Source: Arcicella sp034931005
GTDB lineage: Bacteria; Bacteroidota; Bacteroidia; Cytophagales; Spirosomataceae
Direction: 5' to 3'
Length of the DNA stretch: 64,000 nucleotides
Assembly (NCBI RefSeq): GCF_034931005.1
Contig: NZ_JAYGIN010000001.1
Span: 186,001 to 250,000 of the forward strand
The notes under the pieces are model-generated. The model saw nothing but the letters and a program-made list of their open reading frames with translations. It was not told the DNA's origin and made no database searches. Positions 16,698 through 25,603 of the stretch are shown piece by piece. Position 1 is the stretch's first letter; each line of letters opens with the position of its first letter. Both the position numbers and the translations under genes were made by a program.

Positions 16698-16962
16698 ACA
16701 CTGTACACCATTAACCATTTTTATAAACAAAAACTAACCAAATAACCTTAAAATAAGGTATTGTTGATATTTTTAAACATTGAAAATTGAGCTATCACTT
16801 AACAATGCTATACTATGCTATTTTATTGTATCACAAATATATAAATATTTTTGCCTATCCAAAATTTTTTTGCAATATTTTATGATAAAATGTGTTAATC
16901 ATCATCAGTAATATGAAAAAGTGTAATTTTGTTCATCAAGCATAAACTATAAAACTCATTTA

Positions 16963-17976
16963 ATGAAAAATTTCACCTCTATTTCAAGTTCAAGTAAACC
17001 CAAGTTTCAACAGCTAATTGAGCATATTATCAACTCAATAGAAGATGGAACTCTCTTGCGAGGGCAAAGACTTCCTTCTATCAATGAAGTTTCTGAAAGT
17101 TCTGGAATTGCACGAATGACCGTGACAAAAGCATACGATGAATTGAGAGAATTAGGCTTGGTTACTTCTCATCATGGCAAAGGTTTTTATGTAGCCAGTA
17201 CGGATACTCGAAATCAACTAAATATTTTCGTTTTATTTGATGCTCTTACCCCATTCAAAGAAATACTTTATGATAGTCTTATTGCTGAATTGGGAGAAAG
17301 TATAAATGTGAATATTTTTTTTCATCACCACAATTTGAAGGTTTTTGAAAATCTTTTGATGAATAATTTGGGCAACTATAATTTTTTTGTGGTTATGCCT
17401 CATTTTAAGGAAGATGTAACGCATATTCTTCAAAAAATACCAAGAGAAAAGCTCTTAATTCTTGATATTGATGCTCCGAATTTGGGCGATGATTATGCTA
17501 TTTTATGCCAAGATTTTGAACAAAATATTTTTCAGGGACTAACAGAGGCAAAGGATTTAATCAAAAAATACCAAACGCTTTCTTTGGTTTTAAGTAGTAA
17601 AAGTTTTCAGTACACGCCAATTGGAATTATTAATGGCTTTGAGCGTTTCTGTAATGAAAATAAAATTAGCTATGAGATAATTTCTAATTTAGAAGAAGAA
17701 GAGCATCTTCAAAAAGACCATGCTTACTTGGTTTTTAGAGAAAATGATTTAGTGAGATTCATCAATTGGTCAAACAAAAAGCACTGGAAATTGGGCGAAG
17801 ATATTGGACTACTTTCTTATGATGATACACCTATAAAAGAAATCTTAGCAGAGGGAATTTCGGTTATTTCAAACGATTTTTCTATCATGGGAAAACGAGC
17901 AGCAAAAATGATTTTATCAAGAGAAAAAGGCAGGTTTGTTAATAATTGTTATTTTATTGAGAGGAAATCACTTTAA
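16963..17976 (+). CDS. GntR-family regulator with a periplasmic-binding-protein-like sensor domain
   Basis: A 337-residue repressor. The N-terminal GntR winged helix (about residues 12-78) contains L-R-G-Q-R-L-P-S-I-N-E-V and A-R-M-T-V-T-K-A-Y-D-E-L-R-E-L-G-L-V. The remainder resembles a LacI-type ligand-binding fold with a late L-L-S-Y-D-D-T-P-I segment and a closing M-G-K-R-A-A-K-M-I-L. Such GntR/PBP regulators in Bacteroidota often control sugar use; the ligand here is unknown. The 3' end lies inside a 29-bp perfect inverted repeat shared with the convergent 5-oxoprolinase gene. Confidence 0.9.
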   Translation: MKNFTSISSSSKPKFQQLIEHIINSIEDGTLLRGQRLPSINEVSESSGIARMTVTKAYDELRELGLVTSHHGKGFYVASTDTRNQLNIFVLFDALTPFKEILYDSLIAELGESINVNIFFHHHNLKVFENLLMNNLGNYNFFVVMPHFKEDVTHILQKIPREKLLILDIDAPNLGDDYAILCQDFEQNIFQGLTEAKDLIKKYQTLSLVLSSKSFQYTPIGIINGFERFCNENKISYEIISNLEEEEHLQKDHAYLVFRENDLVRFINWSNKKHWKLGEDIGLLSYDDTPIKEILAEGISVISNDFSIMGKRAAKMILSREKGRFVNNCYFIERKSL

Positions 17977-18008
17977 CGAGATTTCCTCTCAATAAAATAA
18001 CAATTATT
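17941..18008. terminator. Very long perfect hairpin joining two convergent genes
   Basis: Two exactly complementary 29-bp arms (17941-17969 and 17980-18008) with a 10-bp loop. The left arm is coding sequence of the GntR gene and the right arm reaches the stop codon of the 5-oxoprolinase gene. It probably terminates both transcripts, although it lacks a long T tract. Confidence 0.75.
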
Positions 18009-21000
18009 ATGCTTTTCCAAAACCTCCACCACCTGGCGTACAAATGGTTATTTTATCACCTTTTTGAGCAGAAAATTCGTTGGAAGTAAATTTTGTTCCG
18101 TCGGTTTTCTCCAGAATATGTTTGCCTACTTTTCCATTTTCACCACCACTTATACCGTAAGGCTCTTGTTGTTGATGTTGACGTAAAAGTGATACTTCTA
18201 CATCTTCTAAAAATGTAACTTCTCTCACAATTCCGTTACCACCTTTGAAAATACCATTTCCTCCTGAATTTTCCCGAATTTCAAAACGATTAAGATAAAC
18301 GGGATAACGTAATTCCATCACTTCAGCGTCGGTAATTCGAGTATTGGTCATGTGAGTATGTACACCAGAAGTCCCCGAAAAGTCTTCTCCTGCTCCACTC
18401 CCACCACAAATCGTCTCATAGTAACCAAATTTAGCATTACCGAACAAAAAGTTATTCATCGTTCCTTGCGAACACGCCACTATTCCAAAAGCTTTTAATA
18501 AAGTATCGGTCAATCTTTGGCTAACTTCTACATTTCCACCTACCACCGCAGGACAATCTTCACTATTATCAGGAAAATCAGGATTCAGCATTGATTTTTC
18601 TGGAATAATAATCTTCACTGCTTTTAAAATGCCATCATTTAATGGAATATTTTCATTTAAAAGTAATCTCAAAACATAAACCACTGCCGAGTTAACAATG
18701 GCAATATTCGCATTTAGATTTCCATGATGCGTTTTGGCACTTCCCGAAAAATCTATAACACATTCGTTTTGAGCAATTTCAACTTTTACTTTTAAACGAT
18801 AAATTTCTTTATTATCGAGTAATATATCTAAAAATTCCTCAGCCTCATAAGTCCCAATACCAAAATTTTGCAAACGTTCTTGCATTTTTTGAGTAGAATA
18901 TTCCTTCAAACGATTCATGTAAAAATGAACGTTGGACAACCCATAATTTTTGACTAAATTTTGCAAAGCAATTTCTCCATTCCTGTTGGCAGCTAAAGCG
19001 GCATTCAAATCAGCTAAATTTTCCTCGACAGAACGAGTTGGATATTTTGCAGCAGTCAAAACGTTTCTGATTGTATCCCAGTGTATTTCTCCGTTTTTTG
19101 CCAAATACATCGGTGGAATTACAACGCCTTCCTCTGCCAAATTTGTAGAATATGGAGGCATAGACGCAGGACGTATTCCACCGATTTCAGAATGATGACA
19201 ACGGTTGACCACATAGCCAATCAATTGATTATCATCTGAATACACCGAAGAAATCAAGGTAACGTCGGGTAAATGAGAACCCCCATATTTGGGATGATTG
19301 GTGATAACAACATCACCTTTTTCAATGGAAATATATTTTAAAACACTTCGCACACATACGCCCAAACTCCCTAAATGCACAGGTATATGTGGGGCATTGG
19401 CTATCAGTTCGGCATCGGCATCCAACAAAGCACAGGAGAAATCTAAACGCTCTTTTACATTGACTGACAAGGAAGTTCTTTGCAATAAAACACCCATATT
19501 TTCAGCAATCGACATGAAGCGATTAGTGAATAATTCTAACTGAGCAGCTTCATTATTCAATTGATTATCAGCAAATTGAATCGTATTTTCAACTTTAATT
19601 TTAGTAATATGCCCAGTTCCAAAATCATCGATGACTAATTCCCAATCATTCTCAATAATTGTTGTACTGAACCTATCCAACAGTAAGGCAAATCCTTTGA
19701 TTTTAGCCCCCGACTTCAGATTTTCACGGATATAGACAGGGACAGATTCTTTCTTATTTTCAACAAATGCTTCGATAAAATGAGAAGGCTCTGGAAAATA
19801 TATTTCTAAATTTTCAGACAATGAATATTCACATTGTTCTGAATACTTTTTTTCACCTGCAATAACCCGAATACTTTCAAGTTCGATGGCTCTGTTTTCT
19901 ACCCAATGTCCAAAAATTGAAGTATATTTCTCTTTAAAACTATTAATACCTTCTTCAAAATCAGTCCATTCAACTTCTATACTTGAGTCTTGTCCTTTAA
20001 AACGTAGATATAGTAAGCGACTTTTTATTTCGATTTTATCTTCGGAAATTCTATCAACTATTAACTTATTTTTGACTTCAGATTCTAATTTAGAAAATTG
20101 TTGTTCGAGTTTAGAATTTAAAAAAACATCAAAAATTTGAAGGACAGAAGCCTCAGAAAAACGCTCTACTTGGGCTTTTGAAATTCCAAAAGCTGATAAT
20201 ATTCCTGCATCTTTTGGTAGTAAAATGGTATTAATATTTAGTAAGTCAGCAATGCCACAAGCGTGTAATCCACCTGCACCACCAAAAGCAACTAAGGCAT
20301 AATCTTGAGTGTCGTATCCTTTCGTGATAGAAATTTTGCGAACAGTTTCTGCCATTTTCTCATTCGCAATTGCCCGAAATCCTTCTAAAACTTCTTCTTT
20401 ACTCAATTGAAAATGAGCATTTTGCAAAATTTCTTGCAAACGTTCTTCTGCTTTTTCAGGAAAAACTGGAATTGAAAATTGAGTGGCATCTAAACGTCCC
20501 AATAATAAATTGACATCCGTAATCGTCAAAGGTCCACCAGCACCATAACACGCAGGGCCTGGCATAGAACCTGCACTTTCTGGGCCTACTGATAATTTAT
20601 AACCATCATAGGTACATATTGAGCCTCCACCTGCGGCAACTGTTTCAATGGCTAATGATGGACTAAAAATCTGAGCATTACCAATTTGTTGACTAAACTG
20701 ATATTCAAAATTACCATCATAACGGGCGACATCGGTACTGGTTCCACCCATATCAAAAGCAATAAAGTGCTGATAATTAGCCTGTTTAGCAATGACAGAA
20801 GCTCCTACAACGCCACCTGCTGGGCCAGAAAAAAGACTATCTTTGGGATAAAAAGCGTTTGATTTTACTAAACTGCCCGCACTGGTCATCACTTTGAGGG
20901 AATTATTGGGTAATTTATCGGTAATATTTTGAAGATAATTAGAAATAATTGGAGCTAAATACGCATTGACAACCGTAGTTTCTGCACGATTAACAAACTT

Positions 21001-21801
21001 TATTTGTGGGCTTAATTCGGTAGAAATATTAACAAATTTGAAGTATTTTTTTAGCGTTTCTTGTAACTGTTGCTCATGAATATTATTTCGATAGGCATTT
21101 TTCAAACAAATGGCAACCGACTCAATATCCTGATTTACAAGACTTTGAACTAAGTTTTTTTCATCTAAAACTAAGGATTGAATTATATTTCCTTGTGCAT
21201 CAATCTGTTCTTCAACTTCAATAACTAAACTATACAATGGCTCTGGACGAACAATATTTAGGGCAAAAATATCTGGACGAGCTTGATTGCCAATGACTAA
21301 TAAATCTTTGAAACCTTTGGTGACAATAAAAGCGGTTTTTGCTCCTTTCATTTCTAAAAGTGCATTTGTTCCTTTGGTTGAACCAATTCTCATTTCTATT
21401 GGTGGAAAAGATTCAGACAAAGCTGTTTCGGTAATGAGTCTTGCACCCAAAACTGGTGCTTCTTCATTAGCGGTTAAAGCAAAGCTAAAGACTTGACTTT
21501 GAAGATATTCTGGAAGACTCTTGTCAATTTCCAAAGTAGATTCATGAATATCAAAACTAAGTACCGACGCTTGAAAATTATGTCCTAAAATCAAAAAGAG
21601 ATAATCTTTTAGAATATCTCTTTTCAATAACCAAGACTGTTTTACTTTAAATTTATTTGCCGAAAATTGTTCAATGACTTCACCTCGAATACTACTACTT
21701 GAAAGTATTTTGCAACGATATTCTGTTCCAAAATTATCAGTAGCAATACAATCTGTAAATGTTCCGCCTGTGTCAATTGAAATCTGGAAAGATTTTGTCA
21801 T
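18007..21801 (-). CDS. 5-oxoprolinase/hydantoinase, fused HyuA-HyuB type
   Basis: A 1264-residue ATP-dependent hydrolase that opens 5-oxoproline or a hydantoin ring. The HyuA half (about 1-690) begins with the actin-like phosphate loop I-D-T-G-G-T-F-T-D-C-I-A. It repeats it as F-D-M-G-G-T-S-T-D-V-A near 352 and carries G-P-E-S-A-G-S-M-P-G-P-A-C-Y-G. The HyuB half (about 730-1260) has N-V-K-E-R-L-D-F-S-C-A-L, G-G-S-G-A-G-E-D-F-S-G-T and the C-terminal T-P-G-G-G-G-F-G. Fusion of both halves matches eukaryotic OPLAH and some bacterial enzymes; many bacteria keep them separate. A single gene, convergent with the GntR regulator. Confidence 0.92.
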   Translation of the reverse strand: MTKSFQISIDTGGTFTDCIATDNFGTEYRCKILSSSSIRGEVIEQFSANKFKVKQSWLLKRDILKDYLFLILGHNFQASVLSFDIHESTLEIDKSLPEYLQSQVFSFALTANEEAPVLGARLITETALSESFPPIEMRIGSTKGTNALLEMKGAKTAFIVTKGFKDLLVIGNQARPDIFALNIVRPEPLYSLVIEVEEQIDAQGNIIQSLVLDEKNLVQSLVNQDIESVAICLKNAYRNNIHEQQLQETLKKYFKFVNISTELSPQIKFVNRAETTVVNAYLAPIISNYLQNITDKLPNNSLKVMTSAGSLVKSNAFYPKDSLFSGPAGGVVGASVIAKQANYQHFIAFDMGGTSTDVARYDGNFEYQFSQQIGNAQIFSPSLAIETVAAGGGSICTYDGYKLSVGPESAGSMPGPACYGAGGPLTITDVNLLLGRLDATQFSIPVFPEKAEERLQEILQNAHFQLSKEEVLEGFRAIANEKMAETVRKISITKGYDTQDYALVAFGGAGGLHACGIADLLNINTILLPKDAGILSAFGISKAQVERFSEASVLQIFDVFLNSKLEQQFSKLESEVKNKLIVDRISEDKIEIKSRLLYLRFKGQDSSIEVEWTDFEEGINSFKEKYTSIFGHWVENRAIELESIRVIAGEKKYSEQCEYSLSENLEIYFPEPSHFIEAFVENKKESVPVYIRENLKSGAKIKGFALLLDRFSTTIIENDWELVIDDFGTGHITKIKVENTIQFADNQLNNEAAQLELFTNRFMSIAENMGVLLQRTSLSVNVKERLDFSCALLDADAELIANAPHIPVHLGSLGVCVRSVLKYISIEKGDVVITNHPKYGGSHLPDVTLISSVYSDDNQLIGYVVNRCHHSEIGGIRPASMPPYSTNLAEEGVVIPPMYLAKNGEIHWDTIRNVLTAAKYPTRSVEENLADLNAALAANRNGEIALQNLVKNYGLSNVHFYMNRLKEYSTQKMQERLQNFGIGTYEAEEFLDILLDNKEIYRLKVKVEIAQNECVIDFSGSAKTHHGNLNANIAIVNSAVVYVLRLLLNENIPLNDGILKAVKIIIPEKSMLNPDFPDNSEDCPAVVGGNVEVSQRLTDTLLKAFGIVACSQGTMNNFLFGNAKFGYYETICGGSGAGEDFSGTSGVHTHMTNTRITDAEVMELRYPVYLNRFEIRENSGGNGIFKGGNGIVREVTFLEDVEVSLLRQHQQQEPYGISGGENGKVGKHILEKTDGTKFTSNEFSAQKGDKITICTPGGGGFGKA

Positions 21802-21803
21802 AA

Positions 21804-21875
21804 TTAGGTTTTTGGGGTTAGGTTTTAGGGTTTAGCAATCAAGGCATTTCCCTAACCACTAAATTCTAAAACCTA
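21804..21875. repeat. Degenerate GGTTTAGGG-type simple repeat
   Basis: Directly upstream of the 5-oxoprolinase start the plus strand reads TAGGTTTTTGGGGTTAGGTTTTAGGG and further on CTAAATTCTAAAACCTATT, its partial complement. Similar GGGTTAGGG sequence follows the deiminase gene at 46253-46272, and CTAAAACCT repeats lie at 51205-51237. Confidence 0.55.
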
Positions 21876-21926
21876 TTTATAGACTAAGCCATAACTTATT
21901 AAAAGTGAAATTTAGTGATTCAGCCT

Positions 21927-21959
21927 AACTTCCCGAAAGTTTAAAACTTTCGGGAAGTT
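21927..21959. repeat. REP-like palindrome CTTCCCGAAAGT, copy 1
   Basis: AACTTCCCGAAAGTTT (21927-21942) and its exact complement (21944-21959) leave a single-base centre. The same AACTTCCCGAAAGT core and complement recur at 46330-46363 with a different loop, so this is a dispersed family. Confidence 0.8.
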
Positions 21960-21990
21960 CCAAATAAGTCATATGATTATCTATAATTAC

Positions 21991-22440
21991 TTAAAAATCA
22001 AGATGAACGTTTAACCATTCAGAATCAAACCTCACTCCGAATTTCTTATAAAAGTTGATAGCAGGTTCATTCCAGTCCAATACTTGCCACATAACGCCTG
22101 TACAAGCTGTATCTTTAGCTTTTTGAATTGTTGCTTCTAAAAGTTGCTCGCCTAATCCTTTTCCACGTATTTTTTCAGAAACAATTAAATCTTCTAAATA
22201 AAGTCTTTTGCCTTTCCAAGTAGAATAACGATAATAATACAAGGCAAGTCCAACAACTTTCCCTTCAAATTCGGCTACAATTGAGCCAAAAATAGGATTT
22301 TCGCCAAAACCGTCAATATACATTTGCTCGACAGTATTGGTTACCTGCTCAGGAGCATTTTCATAAAGAGCTAATTCTTTAATCAACTCAAACATCACTG
22401 GCACATCTTCTTTTATGCCTTCACGAATTACAATTGACAT
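21991..22440 (-). CDS. GNAT-family N-acetyltransferase (diamine acetyltransferase-like)
   Basis: A 149-residue acetyltransferase starting MSIVIREGIKEDVPVMFELIKELALYENAP, the N-terminus typical of the SSAT/thialysine acetyltransferase group. The acetyl-CoA loop is L-I-V-S-E-K-I-R-G-K-G-L-G-E-Q-L-L, followed by W-N-E-P-A-I-N-F-Y-K-K-F-G. The frame extends 24 codons upstream to 22512, but that extension runs into the palindromic element at 22474-22633, and the ATG at 22440 is the natural start. Likely substrates are polyamines or lysine analogues, by family only. Confidence 0.9.
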   Translation of the reverse strand: MSIVIREGIKEDVPVMFELIKELALYENAPEQVTNTVEQMYIDGFGENPIFGSIVAEFEGKVVGLALYYYRYSTWKGKRLYLEDLIVSEKIRGKGLGEQLLEATIQKAKDTACTGVMWQVLDWNEPAINFYKKFGVRFDSEWLNVHLDF

Positions 22441-22473
22441 TTTATTCTGGTTTAATTCTCTAAAACACCTATT

Positions 22474-22633
22474 AGACTTCTTGCGAAAGTCGTTTAAGGT
22501 GAAAGCCAGCACCTTTTAGGCTACAAATCAGGTAAATTTTTCAACCGTAGCTATGCTATGCTTTCAAAATTTACCTGATTTTCGCTCAAAAAATCACTAT
22601 TTTTCAATCATAAACGACTTTCGCAAGAAATCT
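22474..22633. mobile_element. 160-bp MITE-like element with 23-bp terminal inverted repeats
   Basis: The ends AGACTTCTTGCGAAAGTCG (from 22474) and its complement (ending 22633) match over 23 bp with one mismatch. A second inner inverted pair, AATCAGGTAAATTTT / AAAATTTACCTGATT, lies at about 22527 and 22567. The element is flanked on both sides by ATT, a possible 3-bp target duplication. It has no ORF. The ends resemble those of IS-type transposons, so it may be a non-autonomous derivative. It touches the stop codon of the RluD gene. Confidence 0.65.
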
Positions 22634-23648
22634 ATTCATTATTTACGTAGCCTTCCCACTTAGCAATCACCGATTTCATTTCTTCAGGAAGCTCCGTTTC
22701 AAAGTGCATAAATTCACCCGTTTTAGGATGAATAAATCCTAAAGATTTTGCGTGAAGAGCTTGTCTTGGACATAATTTAAAGCAATTGGCTACAAACTGT
22801 TCATATTTTGTAAAAACTGTACCACGAAGCACTTTATTTCCACCATAAGTTTCATCATTAAAAAGAGTATTTCCGATTGACTTTAGGTGTACTCTAATTT
22901 GATGCGTTCTCCCTGTCTCCAAATTACATTGAACCAACGACACATAACGGATTTTCTTCAAGACTTTATAATGCGTAACGGCATCTTTTCCTTGTGAACC
23001 ATCTGGAAAAATTGCCATAATTTTGCGGTCTTTCAAACTTCTACCAATATGTCCTTCAATAGTACCTTCGTCATTTTTAGGTTCGCCCCAAACTAAAGCA
23101 TTATAAGTTCTTTCGATAGAGTGGTCGAAAAACTGTTTTGCTAAATGGGTCATCGCTTGTTCTGTCTTGGCAATCACCAATAATCCCGAAGTATCTTTAT
23201 CAATACGATGTACCAAACCTGGACGAATTTCTCCGTTTCGATGCGTTGGCAAATTCTGAAAATGATATACCAAAGCATTTACCAAAGTACCTTCCCAATT
23301 GCCATGTGCTGGATGTACAACCATGCCTGCTGGTTTATTTACCACCAAAAGTTCATCGTCTTCATAGACAATATCCAGAGGAATGTCCTGTGGAATAATT
23401 TCATTATCTCTTGGCGGTTCAGTTAATTCAACAGTAATAACATCTAAAGGTTTTATCTTGTAACTTGCCTTCACGACAGCCCCATTTACCTTTACAGCAC
23501 CTTCATCAATACCCTCCTGAATCTTAACTCTGGAAGCATTTTGCAATTTTAACATCAAATATTTGTCGATTCTAAGGATATTTTGCCCTTTATCAACTGT
23601 GATATTATGATGAACGTATAATGCTTCGTCTTCTTCTAATTCTTGCAT
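22632..23648 (-). CDS. RluD-family 23S rRNA pseudouridine synthase
   Basis: A 338-residue RluA/RluD-type enzyme that isomerises uridines in large-subunit rRNA. An N-terminal S4 RNA-binding domain (about residues 22-80) includes R-I-D-K-Y-L-M-L-K-L-Q-N-A-S-R. The catalytic domain has D-D-E-L-L-V-V-N-K-P-A-G-M-V-V-H-P and H147-R-I-D150-K-D-T-S-G-L-L, where Asp150 is the catalytic residue. The C-terminal R-T-H-Q-I-R-V-H-L motif is intact. The stop codon overlaps the end of a MITE-like element. Which uridines it modifies cannot be read, so rluD is likely but not assigned as symbol. Confidence 0.94.
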   Translation of the reverse strand: MQELEEDEALYVHHNITVDKGQNILRIDKYLMLKLQNASRVKIQEGIDEGAVKVNGAVVKASYKIKPLDVITVELTEPPRDNEIIPQDIPLDIVYEDDELLVVNKPAGMVVHPAHGNWEGTLVNALVYHFQNLPTHRNGEIRPGLVHRIDKDTSGLLVIAKTEQAMTHLAKQFFDHSIERTYNALVWGEPKNDEGTIEGHIGRSLKDRKIMAIFPDGSQGKDAVTHYKVLKKIRYVSLVQCNLETGRTHQIRVHLKSIGNTLFNDETYGGNKVLRGTVFTKYEQFVANCFKLCPRQALHAKSLGFIHPKTGEFMHFETELPEEMKSVIAKWEGYVNNE

Positions 23649-23704
23649 ACATTTGTGTTTCTTAGCAATAGCTAATTTGACCCCAAATTTAAAAAATTAT
23701 TGCC

Positions 23705-24589
23705 ATGATTCAACTACCTCCTTCTCCTTTAGAGTTAATTAATGACCCTCTTTTAAGTAATTATCCTATAAAATTGTATATAAAACGTGATGATATTATT
23801 CATCCAGAAATTACTGGTAATAAATGGAGAAAACTGAAATACAATCTCATCGAGGCACGCAGTACTGGATTTAATAGACTTATGACCTTTGGAGGAGCAT
23901 TTTCAAATCATGTTTATGCCACTTCAGCAGCAGGGAAAGAGTTTGGATTTGAAACCACAGGACTTATCAGAGGGGAAGAATTAACCCCAAAGTCCAATAT
24001 AATGCTAACCATGTCAAAAATGAATGGTATGGATTTAATCTTTCTGCCAAGATTAAATTATGGTTTCAAAGATAAGATAACCCGACAATACAAAAATGAA
24101 TTTTATGTAATTCCAGAAGGTGGTTCTAATGAATTAGCGGTAAAAGGCGTAGTAGAAATGATGGACGAAATTTATTCAGAAATCACCCCTGATTATGTTT
24201 GTGTTGCCTCAGGAACAGGCGGTACATTAGCGGGAGTCGTTTCTGGATTACGAGAAAACACAGAGGCACTTGGTTTTGCGGTTCTGAAAGATAAAGGATT
24301 ACTCTGGAATGCCGTTGCCAAATTAGTACCAGAATCAGCAGAATTTGACATTTCTACGGATTACATTTTTGGAAATTATGGAAAAACAACTCCCGAATTA
24401 ATTGAGTTTATCAAAGCTTTTGAGAGGAGAAATCCAAGCATCAAACTCGACCAAGTTTATACAGGCAAAATGATGTATGGTGTCTATGATTTAATTCAAA
24501 AAGGGCATTTCAAGGAGCATTCAACCATTGTTGTGATTCATACTGGCGGATTATTAGGACGTTGCAAAGAGTTAGACGGAATCAATTAA
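23705..24589 (+). CDS. PLP-dependent ACC deaminase/D-cysteine desulfhydrase family protein
   Basis: A 294-residue fold-type II PLP enzyme. I-T-G-N-K40-W-R-K-L-K contains the Schiff-base lysine. T-F-G-G-A-F-S-N-H is the substrate-carboxylate loop, and A-S-G-T-G-G-T-L-A-G-V is the phosphate-binding glycine loop. The protein is slightly shorter than classical ACC deaminases (about 330-340 residues). Bacteroidota relatives are mostly annotated as 1-aminocyclopropane-1-carboxylate deaminase or D-cysteine desulfhydrase, and function cannot be separated by eye. It ends with a 4-bp overlap with the convergent bestrophin gene. Confidence 0.9.
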   Translation: MIQLPPSPLELINDPLLSNYPIKLYIKRDDIIHPEITGNKWRKLKYNLIEARSTGFNRLMTFGGAFSNHVYATSAAGKEFGFETTGLIRGEELTPKSNIMLTMSKMNGMDLIFLPRLNYGFKDKITRQYKNEFYVIPEGGSNELAVKGVVEMMDEIYSEITPDYVCVASGTGGTLAGVVSGLRENTEALGFAVLKDKGLLWNAVAKLVPESAEFDISTDYIFGNYGKTTPELIEFIKAFERRNPSIKLDQVYTGKMMYGVYDLIQKGHFKEHSTIVVIHTGGLLGRCKELDGIN

Positions 24590-25452
24590 AGAATATCTTG
24601 AATATTTTTCTGTATATTTTTACAAATCTGATTTAGTGGTAAATCGTTAGAATCTGTACCGAAAGGATTTTCAATTTCTTCCGCAATTAACTCTAAACTT
24701 GCAAGTACATAAAATACAAAAACGACAATCGGAATTGATAAATAACCTAACGTAAAAACATACCCAAAAGGTAAAGTCATCACATAGAAAAATATAAACT
24801 TTTTGATAAAAACAGAATAAGAAAATGGAATTGGCGTATTTTTAATCCGTTCACAAGCCCCACAAATATCTGTAAATGAACTTAATTCATTATTTAAGAA
24901 TAAAAGTTGTTCACTCGTTAGAACTCCATTTACTTGTAACTCTTGAACCTTTTTAAATAGTAAAATTGCAATGTAATTTGGTTTGTGACTACCCTCAACT
25001 ACATTTATTTTAGAGGTAAAATATTCACTATTTCGTTGATGTCCACGCAAATGTCTTTTCAAGGCAAAAGCATATTCTATAATAATTTGTTGAAATTCGT
25101 TACGAATAACTTCATTATCAACTGGCAAAATTGCACGCAATTTTATGGCAAGATTTCGGGAATTGTTTGTTAAACTACCAAATAATTTCCGACCTTCCCA
25201 CCAACGTTCATAAGCAGTATTTGTTCTGAAAACTAACAATAAAGAAATTACAAAACCCAACATCCCGTGCATAACTGTGATGTTCTTTAAATGGCTTTCA
25301 TCACCCAATTTAAAAAACTCAATCTCCAAATATGCTACAATTCCTACATAAATAGAAATACTAAATAACAGTGGCAATAACTGCCTAAAAGTGTCAGCTT
25401 TATGCAGTTTAAAAATAAAAGTAAACCACTCTTTGGGATTGTAATTTATCAT
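24586..25452 (-). CDS. Bestrophin-like anion channel (RFP-TM/UPF0187 family)
   Basis: A 288-residue membrane protein beginning MINYNPKEWFTFIFKLHKADTFR. It has several hydrophobic helices, the V-F-R-T-N-T-A-Y-E-R-W-W-E-G-R bestrophin signature near residue 70-90, and the closing I-E-N-P-F-G-T-D-S-N-D-L-P motif. Bacterial homologues form pentameric ion channels in the inner membrane. The upstream sequence is unusual: an array of 14 perfect ATTAGAG repeats begins only 6 bp before the start codon, so the leader or promoter spacing could vary by slippage. Confidence 0.92.
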   Translation of the reverse strand: MINYNPKEWFTFIFKLHKADTFRQLLPLLFSISIYVGIVAYLEIEFFKLGDESHLKNITVMHGMLGFVISLLLVFRTNTAYERWWEGRKLFGSLTNNSRNLAIKLRAILPVDNEVIRNEFQQIIIEYAFALKRHLRGHQRNSEYFTSKINVVEGSHKPNYIAILLFKKVQELQVNGVLTSEQLLFLNNELSSFTDICGACERIKNTPIPFSYSVFIKKFIFFYVMTLPFGYVFTLGYLSIPIVVFVFYVLASLELIAEEIENPFGTDSNDLPLNQICKNIQKNIQDIL

Positions 25453-25458
25453 AAGTAG

Positions 25459-25556
25459 ATTAGAGATTAGAGATTAGAGATTAGAGATTAGAGATTAGAG
25501 ATTAGAGATTAGAGATTAGAGATTAGAGATTAGAGATTAGAGATTAGAGATTAGAG
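25459..25556. repeat. Tandem array of 14 x 7 bp (ATTAGAG)
   Basis: Fourteen exact copies of ATTAGAG run without interruption from 25459 to 25556. Downstream at about 25582-25602 the complementary motif CTAATCTCTATTATCTAAT appears, so a hairpin is possible. The array occupies the 5' flank of the bestrophin gene (start 25452, minus strand). Confidence 0.95.
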
Positions 25557-25603
25557 ATTTTATCCATTACAAATTCTATCCACTAATCTCTATTATCTAA
25601 TTA

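Larger units (their letters stand above)
16475..16962. other. Gene-less stretch with three hairpins
   Basis: No ORF is supported. It contains the MFS terminator (16545-16573), a perfect 10-bp inverted repeat AAACCGTTTG/CAAACGGTTT at 16584-16608, and a GC-rich hairpin at 16670-16697 (CTGCGGAGAC against GTCTCCCGCAG with one bulge). A TAATTTTG box at 16924-16931 may be the -7 element of the GntR gene. Confidence 0.65.

Noticed and set aside
21804..21875. Telomere-like GGTTAGGG sequence
   Set aside because: It is a short degenerate simple repeat in an internal, gene-dense region. It matches other low-complexity spacers here, so a replicon end is not supported.
23138..23426. Plus-strand ORFs inside the RluD gene
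   Set aside because: They are antisense shadows of a well-conserved coding region.
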